DNA of 64,000 bases from Glaciecola flavus (GTDB lineage Bacteria > Pseudomonadota > Gammaproteobacteria > Enterobacterales > Alteromonadaceae): assembly GCF_042646125.1 (NCBI RefSeq), contig NZ_JBHRSW010000029.1:62001-126000 (forward strand), written 5' to 3'. Positions 36,375 to 44,913 of the stretch are shown piece after piece (positions within the stretch are counted from its first letter, which is position 1; each line of letters starts with the position of its first letter). The notes beneath the pieces were generated by a model. The model made no database searches. It saw only the letters and a list, made by a program, of their open reading frames with translations, and was not told the DNA's origin. Both the position numbers and the translations under genes were made by a program.

Positions 36375-37009
36375 TACGGCGTGACCTGAAATAATCTTTC
36401 AACAGTCCCGTAAGCCTCAGTTTCCAAGCTTATCTTGATCGCGATTGGCAGGCTGTCTTTTTCTATGTCTTCAACAAACTCTAATTCGTTATTAGAATAC
36501 TCAAACGCCGCTTCTATCTGAAAATCACTAATTCCAGAATACAAATTTCGCACCTTCGGCTCAGTACCAATCACAGAATCAACATGGTTAGTGTGCAAAC
36601 GTTGCAACTGTTTATCTTGGAGTCGGTAAATAACCGCTTGCAGAGTGCTTCTTGGAAGCATGAGTTGTGGGTTGTGCCATCCGTTACGTACAAAGGCAAT
36701 GGCGTCTTCATCGCTTTCAAACTCAAAGTTGCCTCCGCGTATTACATAGGTCGTTTCTTCCCCGGGTATTTTGGGGCTACGCGCGACCATTTGTAAAAAA
36801 TCTCTCTCCATTACCAACATCGCGCGTTGAATGTCTTGTAAATCTTTAAGTGCCGCGCTTGAAGTGTCGTTACTATTTTTAACTGTTGTAAACACTGCAC
36901 CAGCCGCCAGCGCGACAAAAGAAAAAATGGCAATAGCGATAATCAGTTCAATGAGCGTAAAGCCGCGCGCCACGCTAGGCTTAGTGCGACTGGTGTGCTT
37001 TCCAATCAT
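36374..37009 (-). CDS. gspJ: Type II secretion minor pseudopilin GspJ
   Basis: The 211-residue minor pseudopilin carries the prepilin signal RGFTLIELIIAIAIFSFVAL, cleaved after the Gly by the prepilin peptidase (whose gene is not in this window). It forms part of the GspH-I-J-K tip complex. The start overlaps the gspI stop by four bases. Later segments LQDIQRAMLVMERDFLQM and FVRNGWHNPQ are typical of GspJ. Confidence 0.94.
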   Translation of the reverse strand: MIGKHTSRTKPSVARGFTLIELIIAIAIFSFVALAAGAVFTTVKNSNDTSSAALKDLQDIQRAMLVMERDFLQMVARSPKIPGEETTYVIRGGNFEFESDEDAIAFVRNGWHNPQLMLPRSTLQAVIYRLQDKQLQRLHTNHVDSVIGTEPKVRNLYSGISDFQIEAAFEYSNNELEFVEDIEKDSLPIAIKISLETEAYGTVERLFQVTP

Positions 37010-37404
37010 TGTGACTCCTTGACCACAAATGTGGAAACAGAGGTAATTTGCCGTTTGCGCTCGCTGTCTTCAAATACTGCGACAGTGACTTGACTCAAGC
37101 CCTCAGTCGGCGTTTTATTCACCGTTTGTCGCCAATACCAAGTGCGGCCACTCATGACGCTCTCGCCTGACAAATTATTTTTGACTGGCCATTGTTGCTT
37201 ACTCAACAAAACGGCTTCTGTCATTTGGTTGTTGGCAACCCACGTCGCGACCGTCATGTTTTTTAGTAAGCTGACAGAAGAAAGATGTTCACTGGCTGCT
37301 TTTACTATTGCTCCCCCTGCAAGCGCAAAAATCGCCACCGCCACCATGACTTCTAAAAGCGTAAAACCTTGATGCTTTTGTTTACTCGCTTGTATGCGTT
37401 TCAT
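37006..37404 (-). CDS. gspI: Type II secretion minor pseudopilin GspI
   Basis: The 132-residue protein has the prepilin signal HQGFTLLEVMVAVAIFALAG and the conserved ATWVANNQMTEAVL segment found in GspI. It nucleates the pseudopilus tip with GspJ and GspK. Four-base overlaps with both gspH and gspJ show tight coupling. Confidence 0.94.
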   Translation of the reverse strand: MKRIQASKQKHQGFTLLEVMVAVAIFALAGGAIVKAASEHLSSVSLLKNMTVATWVANNQMTEAVLLSKQQWPVKNNLSGESVMSGRTWYWRQTVNKTPTEGLSQVTVAVFEDSERKRQITSVSTFVVKESQ

Positions 37405-38036
37405 AGCAGTTCAGGCCCTATTTTAGTAATAGGAATGGTCTCTTCACCTTGTAGCGAAACATAAAACGGCGCTACGTTGTCGTCATAGCCTTCATAACTA
37501 AAGATCAACTCAAAGGGGGTGAGTTCGCCACTCGACAATATCAGTATTTGTGGGGGCGGCGGTGGGATATCTTCTTCATCGCCAATTTGGACGCTCTCAT
37601 CACTGACACTGAGGTTTTCATCAAACAAGTCGCGGTCAAATAATGCATCTTCCTGTTCCCAAGGAAGATTGTCCAGATTGAGCTCAAGCTTAATATCTTC
37701 GGGGAGTTCTCGCAGGGCAAAGTATTTATTGTCTTGAATAGGTAGCCACTTGTCGTCTTTAAGCGAAACAAACTCATAGCTTTGGTCATCAAGGTCGATG
37801 CGCAAGCCCATTTGTAGTTGATTCAATACGGCAAAATCGCTGGCTAACTCAATTAATACTTGCAGTCTAGACGCTTCTTCATCGACCTCATCGCTGGCGT
37901 TGCTAGAGAAGCCTCGAAAACTCACCACCGAAACGATTAAACCTAGCAAAAATAATACGACTATGATTTCAAGCAGGGAAAATCCCGATTGCTTATGCAA
38001 GTTTTTGATAGACGGTTTTGTCTGCTTGAGTGTCAT
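37401..38036 (-). CDS. gspH: Type II secretion minor pseudopilin GspH
   Basis: The 211-residue protein has the prepilin signal SGFSLLEIIVVLFLLGLIVS and the GspH-like SFRGFSSNASDEVDEEASRL. It is longer than many GspH proteins because of an acidic, proline-containing insertion around residues 130-170 (DRDLFDENLSVSDES and EEDIPPPPPQ). The pseudopilin connects the major pilin GspG with the tip complex. It is separated from gspG by 68 bases with hairpins. Confidence 0.92.
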   Translation of the reverse strand: MTLKQTKPSIKNLHKQSGFSLLEIIVVLFLLGLIVSVVSFRGFSSNASDEVDEEASRLQVLIELASDFAVLNQLQMGLRIDLDDQSYEFVSLKDDKWLPIQDNKYFALRELPEDIKLELNLDNLPWEQEDALFDRDLFDENLSVSDESVQIGDEEDIPPPPPQILILSSGELTPFELIFSYEGYDDNVAPFYVSLQGEETIPITKIGPELL

Positions 38037-38069
38037 TTTTGATAATGAATTTAATTCATCGCATAAGTA

Positions 38070-38088
38070 GCTAGGCGAAACACCTAGC
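38070..38088 (-). terminator. Hairpin in the gspG-gspH gap (possible attenuator)
   Basis: GCTAGG and CCTAGC pair across a 7-base loop shortly after the gspG stop. A small AT-rich dyad (38045-38059) follows. There is no T run, so full termination is unlikely. Such structures after the major pseudopilin gene can protect its message or reduce downstream expression, which would help make GspG more abundant than the minor pilins. Confidence 0.4.
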
Positions 38089-38104
38089 GGTATGGATATA
38101 AGCC

Positions 38105-38554
38105 TTATTGTAAATATTCGTTAATATTCCAGGTGCCAATATCATCCTCAGTGCCGTCAATCTGATCGGGACCAAAGGAGTAAATGTCAAACTTATCGAC
38201 TTGCCCTGGGTTTAACAACACATAGTCATTCCCCCAAGGGTCAAGCGGTAAACGTCGGATAATACCATCTTCAGGATAGTTCTTGGGGATCGGATCGATG
38301 GTGGGAATAGACACCAATGCTTCTAAACCTTGCTCGGTAGTCGGCATGGTGTTTGTACGCAACTGGTACATTTCTAGAGAGTTCTCTAGTTGCTGAATAT
38401 CTACAGCCGCTTTTTTTATTGAAGCGGCATCTTTATTACCTAATATCTGTGGAGCCACAACTGCTGCCATGATGCCGATAATAAATAATACGACCATGAT
38501 TTCAATGAGAGAGAAACCAGATTGTGTGTGCAAAGTTCTGTTTCTAAATTTCAT
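38105..38554 (-). CDS. gspG: Type II secretion major pseudopilin GspG
   Basis: The 149-residue major pseudopilin has the prepilin signal SGFSLIEIMVVLFIIGIMAA and the highly conserved MYQLRTNTMPTTEQGLEAL and LPLDPWGNDYVLLNPG segments, including the calcium-site region near the C-terminus (SFGPDQIDGTEDDIGTWN). It polymerises into the short pseudopilus that pushes substrates through GspD. It sits three bases after gspF. Confidence 0.96.
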   Translation of the reverse strand: MKFRNRTLHTQSGFSLIEIMVVLFIIGIMAAVVAPQILGNKDAASIKKAAVDIQQLENSLEMYQLRTNTMPTTEQGLEALVSIPTIDPIPKNYPEDGIIRRLPLDPWGNDYVLLNPGQVDKFDIYSFGPDQIDGTEDDIGTWNINEYLQ

Positions 38555-38557
38555 AAA

Positions 38558-39775
38558 TTACCCGACAAGGTTGTTAAGAGCTAGTATTGGCAGAAGAATA
38601 GCCATTACAATAAATAAAACAATAGCCGCCATAGAAATAATCAACAAAGGCTCGAAGATTTTCAACGACATGTTGACGGTCGCTTCAAATTGCGTTTCCT
38701 GATTATCAGCTGCGCGTTTGAGCATTTGCTGCAGCTCACCGGACTTTTCTCCCGAAGCTATCATGTGCAACATCATCGGCGGAAAAATTTTGGTTTGCCC
38801 TAATGCTGCGCGTAAACTGCTGCCTTCTTTCACTTTACCGGCCGCTTCGCTGATCTGAATTTTTAAGTACTTGTTGGCAAGTACATCGCCCGATATTTTC
38901 ATTGCTTCTAGTAAAGGCACGGCGCTGGCCGACAGTATACTTAATGTTTGAGCAAATCTTGCGGTATTAGTTCCGCGAGAAAGGCGACCAACGAATGGCA
39001 AATGCAAAATTCGTTTGTGCCATGCTATTTTTATATGCGGCAGTTTTAGCAATCGATTGAGTACAATGATGAGGATCAGCAGTAAAATACCTGCGTAAAT
39101 CCCGTAGTCGCGTACTGCATCAGAAATCGCTATTAAGATTCTTGTCATTAAGGGAAGTGTTTGCTGCATATTGTCAAATTGCCCAACGATTTCTGGCACA
39201 ACGACAGTGAGTAGCATAACAACGACACTGATCGCGACAAAAACCATGACCAATGGGTAGACCAAGGCCTGTGTAACTTGGCTGGCAGTTTGATGGCGCT
39301 TTTCTGTGTAGTCGGCTAAGCGACTCAATACTGTGTCTAGGTGCCCTGATTTTTCGCCTGCGGCTACCATCGCGCAATACAGTTCATCAAATACGTGTGG
39401 GAAATCAGCCAAAGCAACAGCAAAAGAATGCCCTTCAACGACTTTACTGCGCACGGCCATCATCATGTTTTTTTGGTGTGGCTTTTCGCATTGCTCGGCA
39501 ACAGCAAGCAGTGTCTCTTCGATAGGCAGGGCTGCCTCGATTAGGGTCGCAATTTGGCGAGTAATTAAAGCCAAGTCGTTGACCGAAATACGGCGTTTAA
39601 AAAATGTAGAGAAGGATTTTTTCGAATTCTGTTTTTCGACAACAGTTTCGACTTCAAGGGGAATGAGTCCGCGCTCTCGCAATTGCTGGCGTACCTGTCT
39701 GGGCGTATCAGCTTCAATGACCCCGGACTGGTTTTTACCCTGAGGGTTAACGGCCTTGTATGCGAACGCTGCCAT
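38558..39775 (-). CDS. gspF: Type II secretion inner-membrane platform protein GspF
   Basis: The 405-residue polytopic protein has two copies of the T2SF domain (first opening near DLALITRQIATLIEAALPIE, second near RFAQTLSILSASAVPLLEAM) with three membrane helices (about 170-190, 220-240 and 375-400). The FAYKAVNPQGKNQSGVIEAD start is the classic GspF opening. It is the platform on which the pseudopilus is assembled. One-base overlap with gspE. Confidence 0.96.
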   Translation of the reverse strand: MAAFAYKAVNPQGKNQSGVIEADTPRQVRQQLRERGLIPLEVETVVEKQNSKKSFSTFFKRRISVNDLALITRQIATLIEAALPIEETLLAVAEQCEKPHQKNMMMAVRSKVVEGHSFAVALADFPHVFDELYCAMVAAGEKSGHLDTVLSRLADYTEKRHQTASQVTQALVYPLVMVFVAISVVVMLLTVVVPEIVGQFDNMQQTLPLMTRILIAISDAVRDYGIYAGILLLILIIVLNRLLKLPHIKIAWHKRILHLPFVGRLSRGTNTARFAQTLSILSASAVPLLEAMKISGDVLANKYLKIQISEAAGKVKEGSSLRAALGQTKIFPPMMLHMIASGEKSGELQQMLKRAADNQETQFEATVNMSLKIFEPLLIISMAAIVLFIVMAILLPILALNNLVG

Positions 39776-41355
39776 TATTCTTCTCGCGTCACTCGCAAGA
39801 CTTCTTCAAGCGAAGTAATACCCGCCAATACTTTGTCTGTACCATCTTGGCGGATGGAAGGCGTAAACCCTCTGACATATTTTTCAATGGCTTGTTCACC
39901 ACGGCTTTCGTGCATCATTTCTCTCACTGTCTCGTCAACGATGAGTTGTTCATGGATCCCTGTTCGACCTTTATACCCACTGTGTTTACATTCGGGGCAC
40001 CCCACTGGGCTATAAATGGTGACGTCTTCGTTTGCTGACAGGCCAAGCGCTTCTCTTTCTTTTGCTGAAGGTTGATGGGCTTGTTTGCAATTGTCGCATA
40101 GCGTCCGTACCAGTCGTTGTGACAGTACAGAGAGTAAGCTAGACGAGAGTAAAAAGGGCTCAATGCCCATGTCCTCTAAGCGAGTAATAGCACCGGCAGC
40201 CGTATTGGTGTGCAGGGTGGACAGCACCAAGTGTCCAGTTAAACTGGCTTGTACAGCGATTTGTGCGGTTTCAATGTCGCGAATCTCACCAATCATCACG
40301 ACATCGGGGTCTTGCCGAAGAATGGCTCGAAGACCTCTTGCAAACGTCATATCGACTTTAGGGTTGACTTGAGTCTGACCAATACCTGCAATGTCAAATT
40401 CGATTGGATCCTCGACGGTGAGAATATTTCGGTCTTTGGAATTAATTTCTGTTAAGCCCGCGTACAAGGTCGTACTTTTACCCGAGCCAGTGGGCCCCGT
40501 TACCAAGATTATGCCATGGGGTTTGCGGATTAAATTGGCAAAATGGTCTCGATTGGCCTCGGTCATCCCTAAGTCTTCGAGGTTTAAGCGTGCGTTGTTT
40601 TTGTCTAAAAGACGCATAACGACCCGTTCGCCATGGGATGATGGCATCGTAGACACACGCACATCGACCGCTCGCCCACCAATACGCAAACTAATGCGAC
40701 CATCTTGGGGAACGCGCTTTTCTGCGATGTCTAGTTTTGCCATTACTTTGATTCTTGACACAAGCATCGACGCCATTTTTCGATGTGGCTTGAGAATTTC
40801 CCTGAGTACTCCGTCTACACGAAAACGAACAATGAGCTTGTTTTCGAAAGTTTCGATGTGAATATCCGAAGCGCCTTCTTTTATAGCCTCGCCTAACATG
40901 GCATTGATCAGCTTGATTATCGGCGCATCGTCTTCATTGTCGAGTAGATCTTCGGTATCAGGTAGATCTTCAGCCAAAGCGAATAAATCACTTTCATTGC
41001 CGAGGTCTTCCATTAGTTGTTGAGCCTGAGACGAATCGCGCTGGAACGACACGGTTAAGAGCTGTTCAAAAGCGCCTTCTTCTAGTTTTGATAGTGTAAA
41101 CGTTGTGTCTAAAAATCGTCTGACTTCTGCTAAGGCTGCGAGCGAGGTTTGCGCGGTATAATGCAAGGTAAGCGGCTCTGTTGTGGGATCAGCAAGTACT
41201 TGGTTTCGCTTTGCAAAACTAAATGGGATTTGATACTTGCCAGCACTACTCTCTTCTTCGGGTGCTATATCTTCAACTTGCTCAAGTATTGTTGTGTTAC
41301 TGTTTGCCTCGGCCTCATCATCCGGTAGCGCTACATGTTGTTGCCCCTTAGTCAT
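39775..41355 (-). CDS. gspE: Type II secretion ATPase GspE
   Basis: The 526-residue cytoplasmic ATPase powers pseudopilus assembly. It has an N-terminal GspL-binding domain, Walker A GPTGSGKSTTLYAGL, the Asp box ILTVEDPIEF, Walker B VVMIGEIRDIETAQIAVQAS, the His box LTGHLVLSTLHTNTA and a tetracysteine zinc site (CDNC and CPEC). The N-terminus carries an unusually acidic opening of about 35 residues (DDEAEANSNTTILEQVED). Starts two bases after gspD. Confidence 0.96.
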   Translation of the reverse strand: MTKGQQHVALPDDEAEANSNTTILEQVEDIAPEEESSAGKYQIPFSFAKRNQVLADPTTEPLTLHYTAQTSLAALAEVRRFLDTTFTLSKLEEGAFEQLLTVSFQRDSSQAQQLMEDLGNESDLFALAEDLPDTEDLLDNEDDAPIIKLINAMLGEAIKEGASDIHIETFENKLIVRFRVDGVLREILKPHRKMASMLVSRIKVMAKLDIAEKRVPQDGRISLRIGGRAVDVRVSTMPSSHGERVVMRLLDKNNARLNLEDLGMTEANRDHFANLIRKPHGIILVTGPTGSGKSTTLYAGLTEINSKDRNILTVEDPIEFDIAGIGQTQVNPKVDMTFARGLRAILRQDPDVVMIGEIRDIETAQIAVQASLTGHLVLSTLHTNTAAGAITRLEDMGIEPFLLSSSLLSVLSQRLVRTLCDNCKQAHQPSAKEREALGLSANEDVTIYSPVGCPECKHSGYKGRTGIHEQLIVDETVREMMHESRGEQAIEKYVRGFTPSIRQDGTDKVLAGITSLEEVLRVTREE

Positions 41356-41357
41356 TG

Positions 41358-43376
41358 CTAGTCCTCTTTGTCTTTCTCAAGCAAATACTCTTCAAAAGAA
41401 GGGGGCAAGGTCAATTTGTCATCCCATGCAGGCAAGTCCGGCCCTTGGCTGAAAGGCATTAAAGGAATGCCTTCTGACTGACGTTTAAGTTGTTCAGCTC
41501 GAATAAAGTTGTACTTTCTATGGCTAATTTCGTTCATTTTAATGCCATCTCGTACAATGATTGGGCGTAAAAAAACCATTAGGTTTCGTTTACGCTTAGT
41601 TGTACTCGTACTTTTAAACAAATGCCCGAGAACCGGGATGTCGCCCAGCAGAGGCACTTTTGATACGGATTCCTGTACGTCCTCGTCAATCAGTCCACCT
41701 AGGACGATGGTGCCGCCATCATCTACGATGACCGTGGTTTTTATTTCGCGTTTGTTAATCGTAATATCGACCGACGTCGCCCCACTAACACTGGATACTT
41801 CTTGCTCTATGGTGAGTTGTACTGCATCGCCTTCGTTAATTTGCGGTGTGACTTTGAGCTTTATACCCACTTCTTGCCTGTCAACCTGTTGGAATGGGTT
41901 GGCATTGTTAGAGCCGGTGGTTGAGCCGGTAATAATCGGTACATCCTGACCCACTATGAAGAAGGCTTCTTCGTTATCCATTGTGGTCAAGTGCGGCGTA
42001 GCCAATATGTTGGAGTTTGTATCACTACTCACTGCTTGAACGACCGCACCCCAACCGTTTTCGATGACACCTGCAATGAGTCCAGATGCGCCACCCAGTA
42101 AAGATGCTAATGGCTGTAAATTACCTTCGATGGTTTCTTCTGTTTCAACAGGTACCCCATTTGCAGAAGTAGTAGAGCGAGTAACGGTGCGATCTTCCGC
42201 TTGTCTTAACGCGACACCTAACCCCCCAACAGGCACAACACCATTGTTAAACTGTGTACCACCGCCACTTTCTGACACGAACTGCACGCCGAGTTGCACA
42301 CCATCGCTTTCAAATACTTCAACAATAATTGCTTCTACCTGCACTTGTGCGCGACGAACATCCAATTGACGAATGACCGCTTCTAGCGAACGCATCATAT
42401 CGGGTTCGGCAGTAATCACTAGGGCATTGCTGTCTTCGTGTGCATCTATGCTGACGTCGCGATTGCTGTTGCGAGTACTACGTCTTTGTTGTTGATTGTT
42501 TGATTGTCCTTCGGCCTGAATCGTCGAGCTGACACCTTGAAGAACATTGACTAAGTCCTCTGCCTTCGCGTAATTAAGGTATATGACTCGAGTATTGCCA
42601 TTGGATTCTAACTCTTGATCCATGCGTTGTATCAAGTTAATCAATCGTTGACGTGCTTTTACATCGCCACTGACGATAACGCTATTGGTTCGATCATCTG
42701 CTACAAGGCGTGGTCCTGATTTCCCGCCAGCGGGTTGCTGTTTGCCTTGGTTTTGATTGATGCTCTCGATGATCCGCACCATTTCAGAGGCTGAGGCGTA
42801 TTTCAGCTTGATGACGTCGACTTCTTCATCTCCCGCTTGGTCAACGCGTTTGATGATTTCAGACAGACGATTAACCACCGCTGCGCGTCCGGTTAGCATC
42901 ATGACATTGGATGGCTCGTGTGCAACGACATTGCCGCCGCCTTGCACATCATTGAGTTGACGAAGAATCGGCGCAAGTTCACGAACGGGCACATTGTAAA
43001 CTGGCAATACCCGCGTAATCATTTCGTCGCCATCAAAAAGTGCGCCTTCCACCACTGGAATGTTTGATGCCTTTGCATCTTTTGAGCGCACCACTTTTAG
43101 GATGCCATTCGGCATTTCAACCACAGCATAACCGTATACTTGCAGTACGTTTAAGAAAAATTGGTAATATTGCTCTTCGGTCATTAAGTCGTAACTGCGC
43201 ACATTTATTTTACCGCGCACATTGGGATCGACGACGATGGTCTTTTTCAGATTCATCCCAATCGTGTTGATGAATTCGGTAATCTCGGTATTTTTAAAAT
43301 TCGGTTGGTATTCATTTGCATCTGCAAACACGCTTGCTGATAATACCAACAACGCTAGTAAACTGCGTTTTGTCAT
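41358..43376 (-). CDS. gspD: Type II secretion outer-membrane secretin GspD
   Basis: The secretin of about 672 residues forms the outer-membrane channel. After a signal peptide (MTKRSLLALLVLSASVFADA) come the N0 domain (NFKNTEITEFINTIGMNLKK), N1-N3 domains (DVIKLKYASASEMVRIIESI, VIYLNYAKAEDLVNVLQGVS) with Gln/Asn/Ser-rich loops, and the secretin core (VPLLGDIPVLGHLFKSTST, then RNLMVFLRPIIVRDG). I set the start at the ATG 43376, which has AGGA six bases upstream and directly opens the signal peptide. The in-frame ATG at 43430, overlapping gspC, would add 18 basic residues. No pilotin gene (gspS) is present. Confidence 0.95.
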   Translation of the reverse strand: MTKRSLLALLVLSASVFADANEYQPNFKNTEITEFINTIGMNLKKTIVVDPNVRGKINVRSYDLMTEEQYYQFFLNVLQVYGYAVVEMPNGILKVVRSKDAKASNIPVVEGALFDGDEMITRVLPVYNVPVRELAPILRQLNDVQGGGNVVAHEPSNVMMLTGRAAVVNRLSEIIKRVDQAGDEEVDVIKLKYASASEMVRIIESINQNQGKQQPAGGKSGPRLVADDRTNSVIVSGDVKARQRLINLIQRMDQELESNGNTRVIYLNYAKAEDLVNVLQGVSSTIQAEGQSNNQQQRRSTRNSNRDVSIDAHEDSNALVITAEPDMMRSLEAVIRQLDVRRAQVQVEAIIVEVFESDGVQLGVQFVSESGGGTQFNNGVVPVGGLGVALRQAEDRTVTRSTTSANGVPVETEETIEGNLQPLASLLGGASGLIAGVIENGWGAVVQAVSSDTNSNILATPHLTTMDNEEAFFIVGQDVPIITGSTTGSNNANPFQQVDRQEVGIKLKVTPQINEGDAVQLTIEQEVSSVSGATSVDITINKREIKTTVIVDDGGTIVLGGLIDEDVQESVSKVPLLGDIPVLGHLFKSTSTTKRKRNLMVFLRPIIVRDGIKMNEISHRKYNFIRAEQLKRQSEGIPLMPFSQGPDLPAWDDKLTLPPSFEEYLLEKDKED

Positions 43377-43426
43377 AATTTTCCTACTGCCGGTTTTGGC
43401 TAGTTGCTTGTTACTTCTTCGTTGCT

Positions 43427-44359
43427 TCATATATCTCTGGGAATTTCTATTGAGAGGGATATAGGTTCGCCGCCTCTAAGCAACACTAAGTCGAGCTCTT
43501 CTGCTTCGCGTAAAATGCTCAGCGCTTCAAGTGCCTGTTGAGGATTGGACAAATCTCTTCCGTTTAGTTCGGTCAATACATCCCCATTTTTTAATCCCAC
43601 ACTATTAAAAAAGGCAGGTCTTTTGCCTGGCGCTACTTTATAACCAATAATACCAAGCTCGTTTCTTTCAGGTGTTAGGCGTATAAAATCAGCGAACGAG
43701 TCAGGGTTTTGAAATACTTGCTGACGTATTTCTTCGGCCTCTTGTCGAGAGACTTCTCTGGCAGGCTGCGGACCCACATTAGCATTTTCTTGGTTGTCTG
43801 TATTTGTTGCTTGTCGTGAGCGTTGTCGATTGGCTTCGTCAAAGTCGACACCTTCCATCATTAAGGTTTCGCGAGTCAAACGATTTTTTATGATGACGCG
43901 GTCGCTAAAAATTTCGACCAGCGTCACATTTGTGCCTTCTATTTTGTCGCCGATACCATATGTTTGCTGCGTATTTCTGTATGCGATTACCGCTACACCC
44001 TCTTCTGGATTGGAACTTGCGACAACGCCAGACAATACTAAATTAAGTTTTGTTTCGGGAGCTTCGGTAACTTGTTGTACTTCTTCTTTGGGTATAGAGC
44101 TCGGATCGCCAAACAAATTGAGAGAAAGCAGTTTTTGAAGGTTGGTTTTTGACGGTTGTGACCCTATATTTGGCGCATTGTTTGTTGGTGCCGGTTGCGA
44201 GGCGATTTCTGAGGCATTGTCCACGGGTAACAAAGCCCAAGTTAGTTTTGCCGCCCACATCAGCAGATACACACTTAATAGTAATACGATAATAAAAACC
44301 AGCTTAGTGTCATGGCGCTGATAAAATTGTTGTATTGGGGTTAAAAATTGCGCGTTAAT
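43427..44359 (-). CDS. gspC: Type II secretion protein GspC (start codon uncertain)
   Basis: GspC links the inner-membrane platform to the secretin. The periplasmic part is clear: the HR domain (TKLNLVLSGVVASSNPEEGV, then YGIGDKIEGTNVTLVEI) and a C-terminal PDZ domain (FNSVGLKNGDVLTELNGRDL, then IEIP). The first standard start, GTG at 44272, would cut the membrane helix in half. The same frame stays open to 44380 and encodes the missing parts: a short polar segment (NAQFLTPIQQFYQRHDTK) and the rest of the helix (LVFIIVLLLSV joined to YLLMWAAKLTWALL). No ATG, GTG or TTG exists there, so I propose an ATT start at 44359; CTG at 44302 is the alternative. First gene of the gsp operon. Confidence 0.8.
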   Translation of the reverse strand: MNAQFLTPIQQFYQRHDTKLVFIIVLLLSVYLLMWAAKLTWALLPVDNASEIASQPAPTNNAPNIGSQPSKTNLQKLLSLNLFGDPSSIPKEEVQQVTEAPETKLNLVLSGVVASSNPEEGVAVIAYRNTQQTYGIGDKIEGTNVTLVEIFSDRVIIKNRLTRETLMMEGVDFDEANRQRSRQATNTDNQENANVGPQPAREVSRQEAEEIRQQVFQNPDSFADFIRLTPERNELGIIGYKVAPGKRPAFFNSVGLKNGDVLTELNGRDLSNPQQALEALSILREAEELDLVLLRGGEPISLSIEIPRDI

Positions 44360-44487
44360 AAGAGGTCTCGCTAGGCTTTAAGTGTCTATCAGTTTCAATG
44401 CGACATCATAGCTAGTCATGGGTCTATGAACAATAGCTTAATGGAATTGTTATTAAACTTTAACATCTGTTGTAGGATTTTTCGTCT

Positions 44488-44910
44488 ATGTCTAGTCAAA
44501 AGCAAGCACAAAAACACGATACTGCCGCTCAACTCTCCGTCCGATTAGATAAATGGCTCTGGGCGGCACGATTTTGTAAAACACGAGCAATTGCTCGCGA
44601 TTGGGTGCAAGCGGGAAAAGTGCATTATAATGGGCAGAGATCAAAACCCAGCAAATTGGTTGAAGTAGGGGCGACAGTGCGTATTCCTGCTGGTTTTGAC
44701 CACAAAACGGTTATCATCTCTGGTTTGGCAGATAAACGCGTGAGTGCAAATTTAGCCCAAAACCTATACGACGAAACGCAGGAAAGCATCGATTTGCGAG
44801 AAAAAAACAAACAAGCGAGACAACTGAGCGTCTTTCACAGTCCGCGACCCGATAGTCGGCCAGACAAAAAGCAACGTCGACAAATTATTAAAATTAAGCA
44901 TCAGGATTAA
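44488..44910 (+). CDS. hslR: Ribosome-associated heat shock protein Hsp15
   Basis: The 140-residue protein is Hsp15 (HslR), which rescues stalled 50S subunits bearing nascent chains. Its S4 RNA-binding domain is visible as VRLDKWLWAARFCKTRAIAR and VQAGKVHYNGQRSKPSKLV, followed by a basic C-terminal tail (DKKQRRQIIKIKHQD). It precedes hslO by three bases, the same pairing as in E. coli. The divergent gspC promoter and this gene share the 44380-44487 gap. Confidence 0.95.
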   Translation: MSSQKQAQKHDTAAQLSVRLDKWLWAARFCKTRAIARDWVQAGKVHYNGQRSKPSKLVEVGATVRIPAGFDHKTVIISGLADKRVSANLAQNLYDETQESIDLREKNKQARQLSVFHSPRPDSRPDKKQRRQIIKIKHQD

Positions 44911-44913
44911 GTC

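Noticed and set aside
43377..43430. Upstream ATG for gspD
   Set aside because: It adds 18 strongly basic residues before a complete signal peptide and has no ribosome site, while the downstream ATG has AGGA at good spacing.
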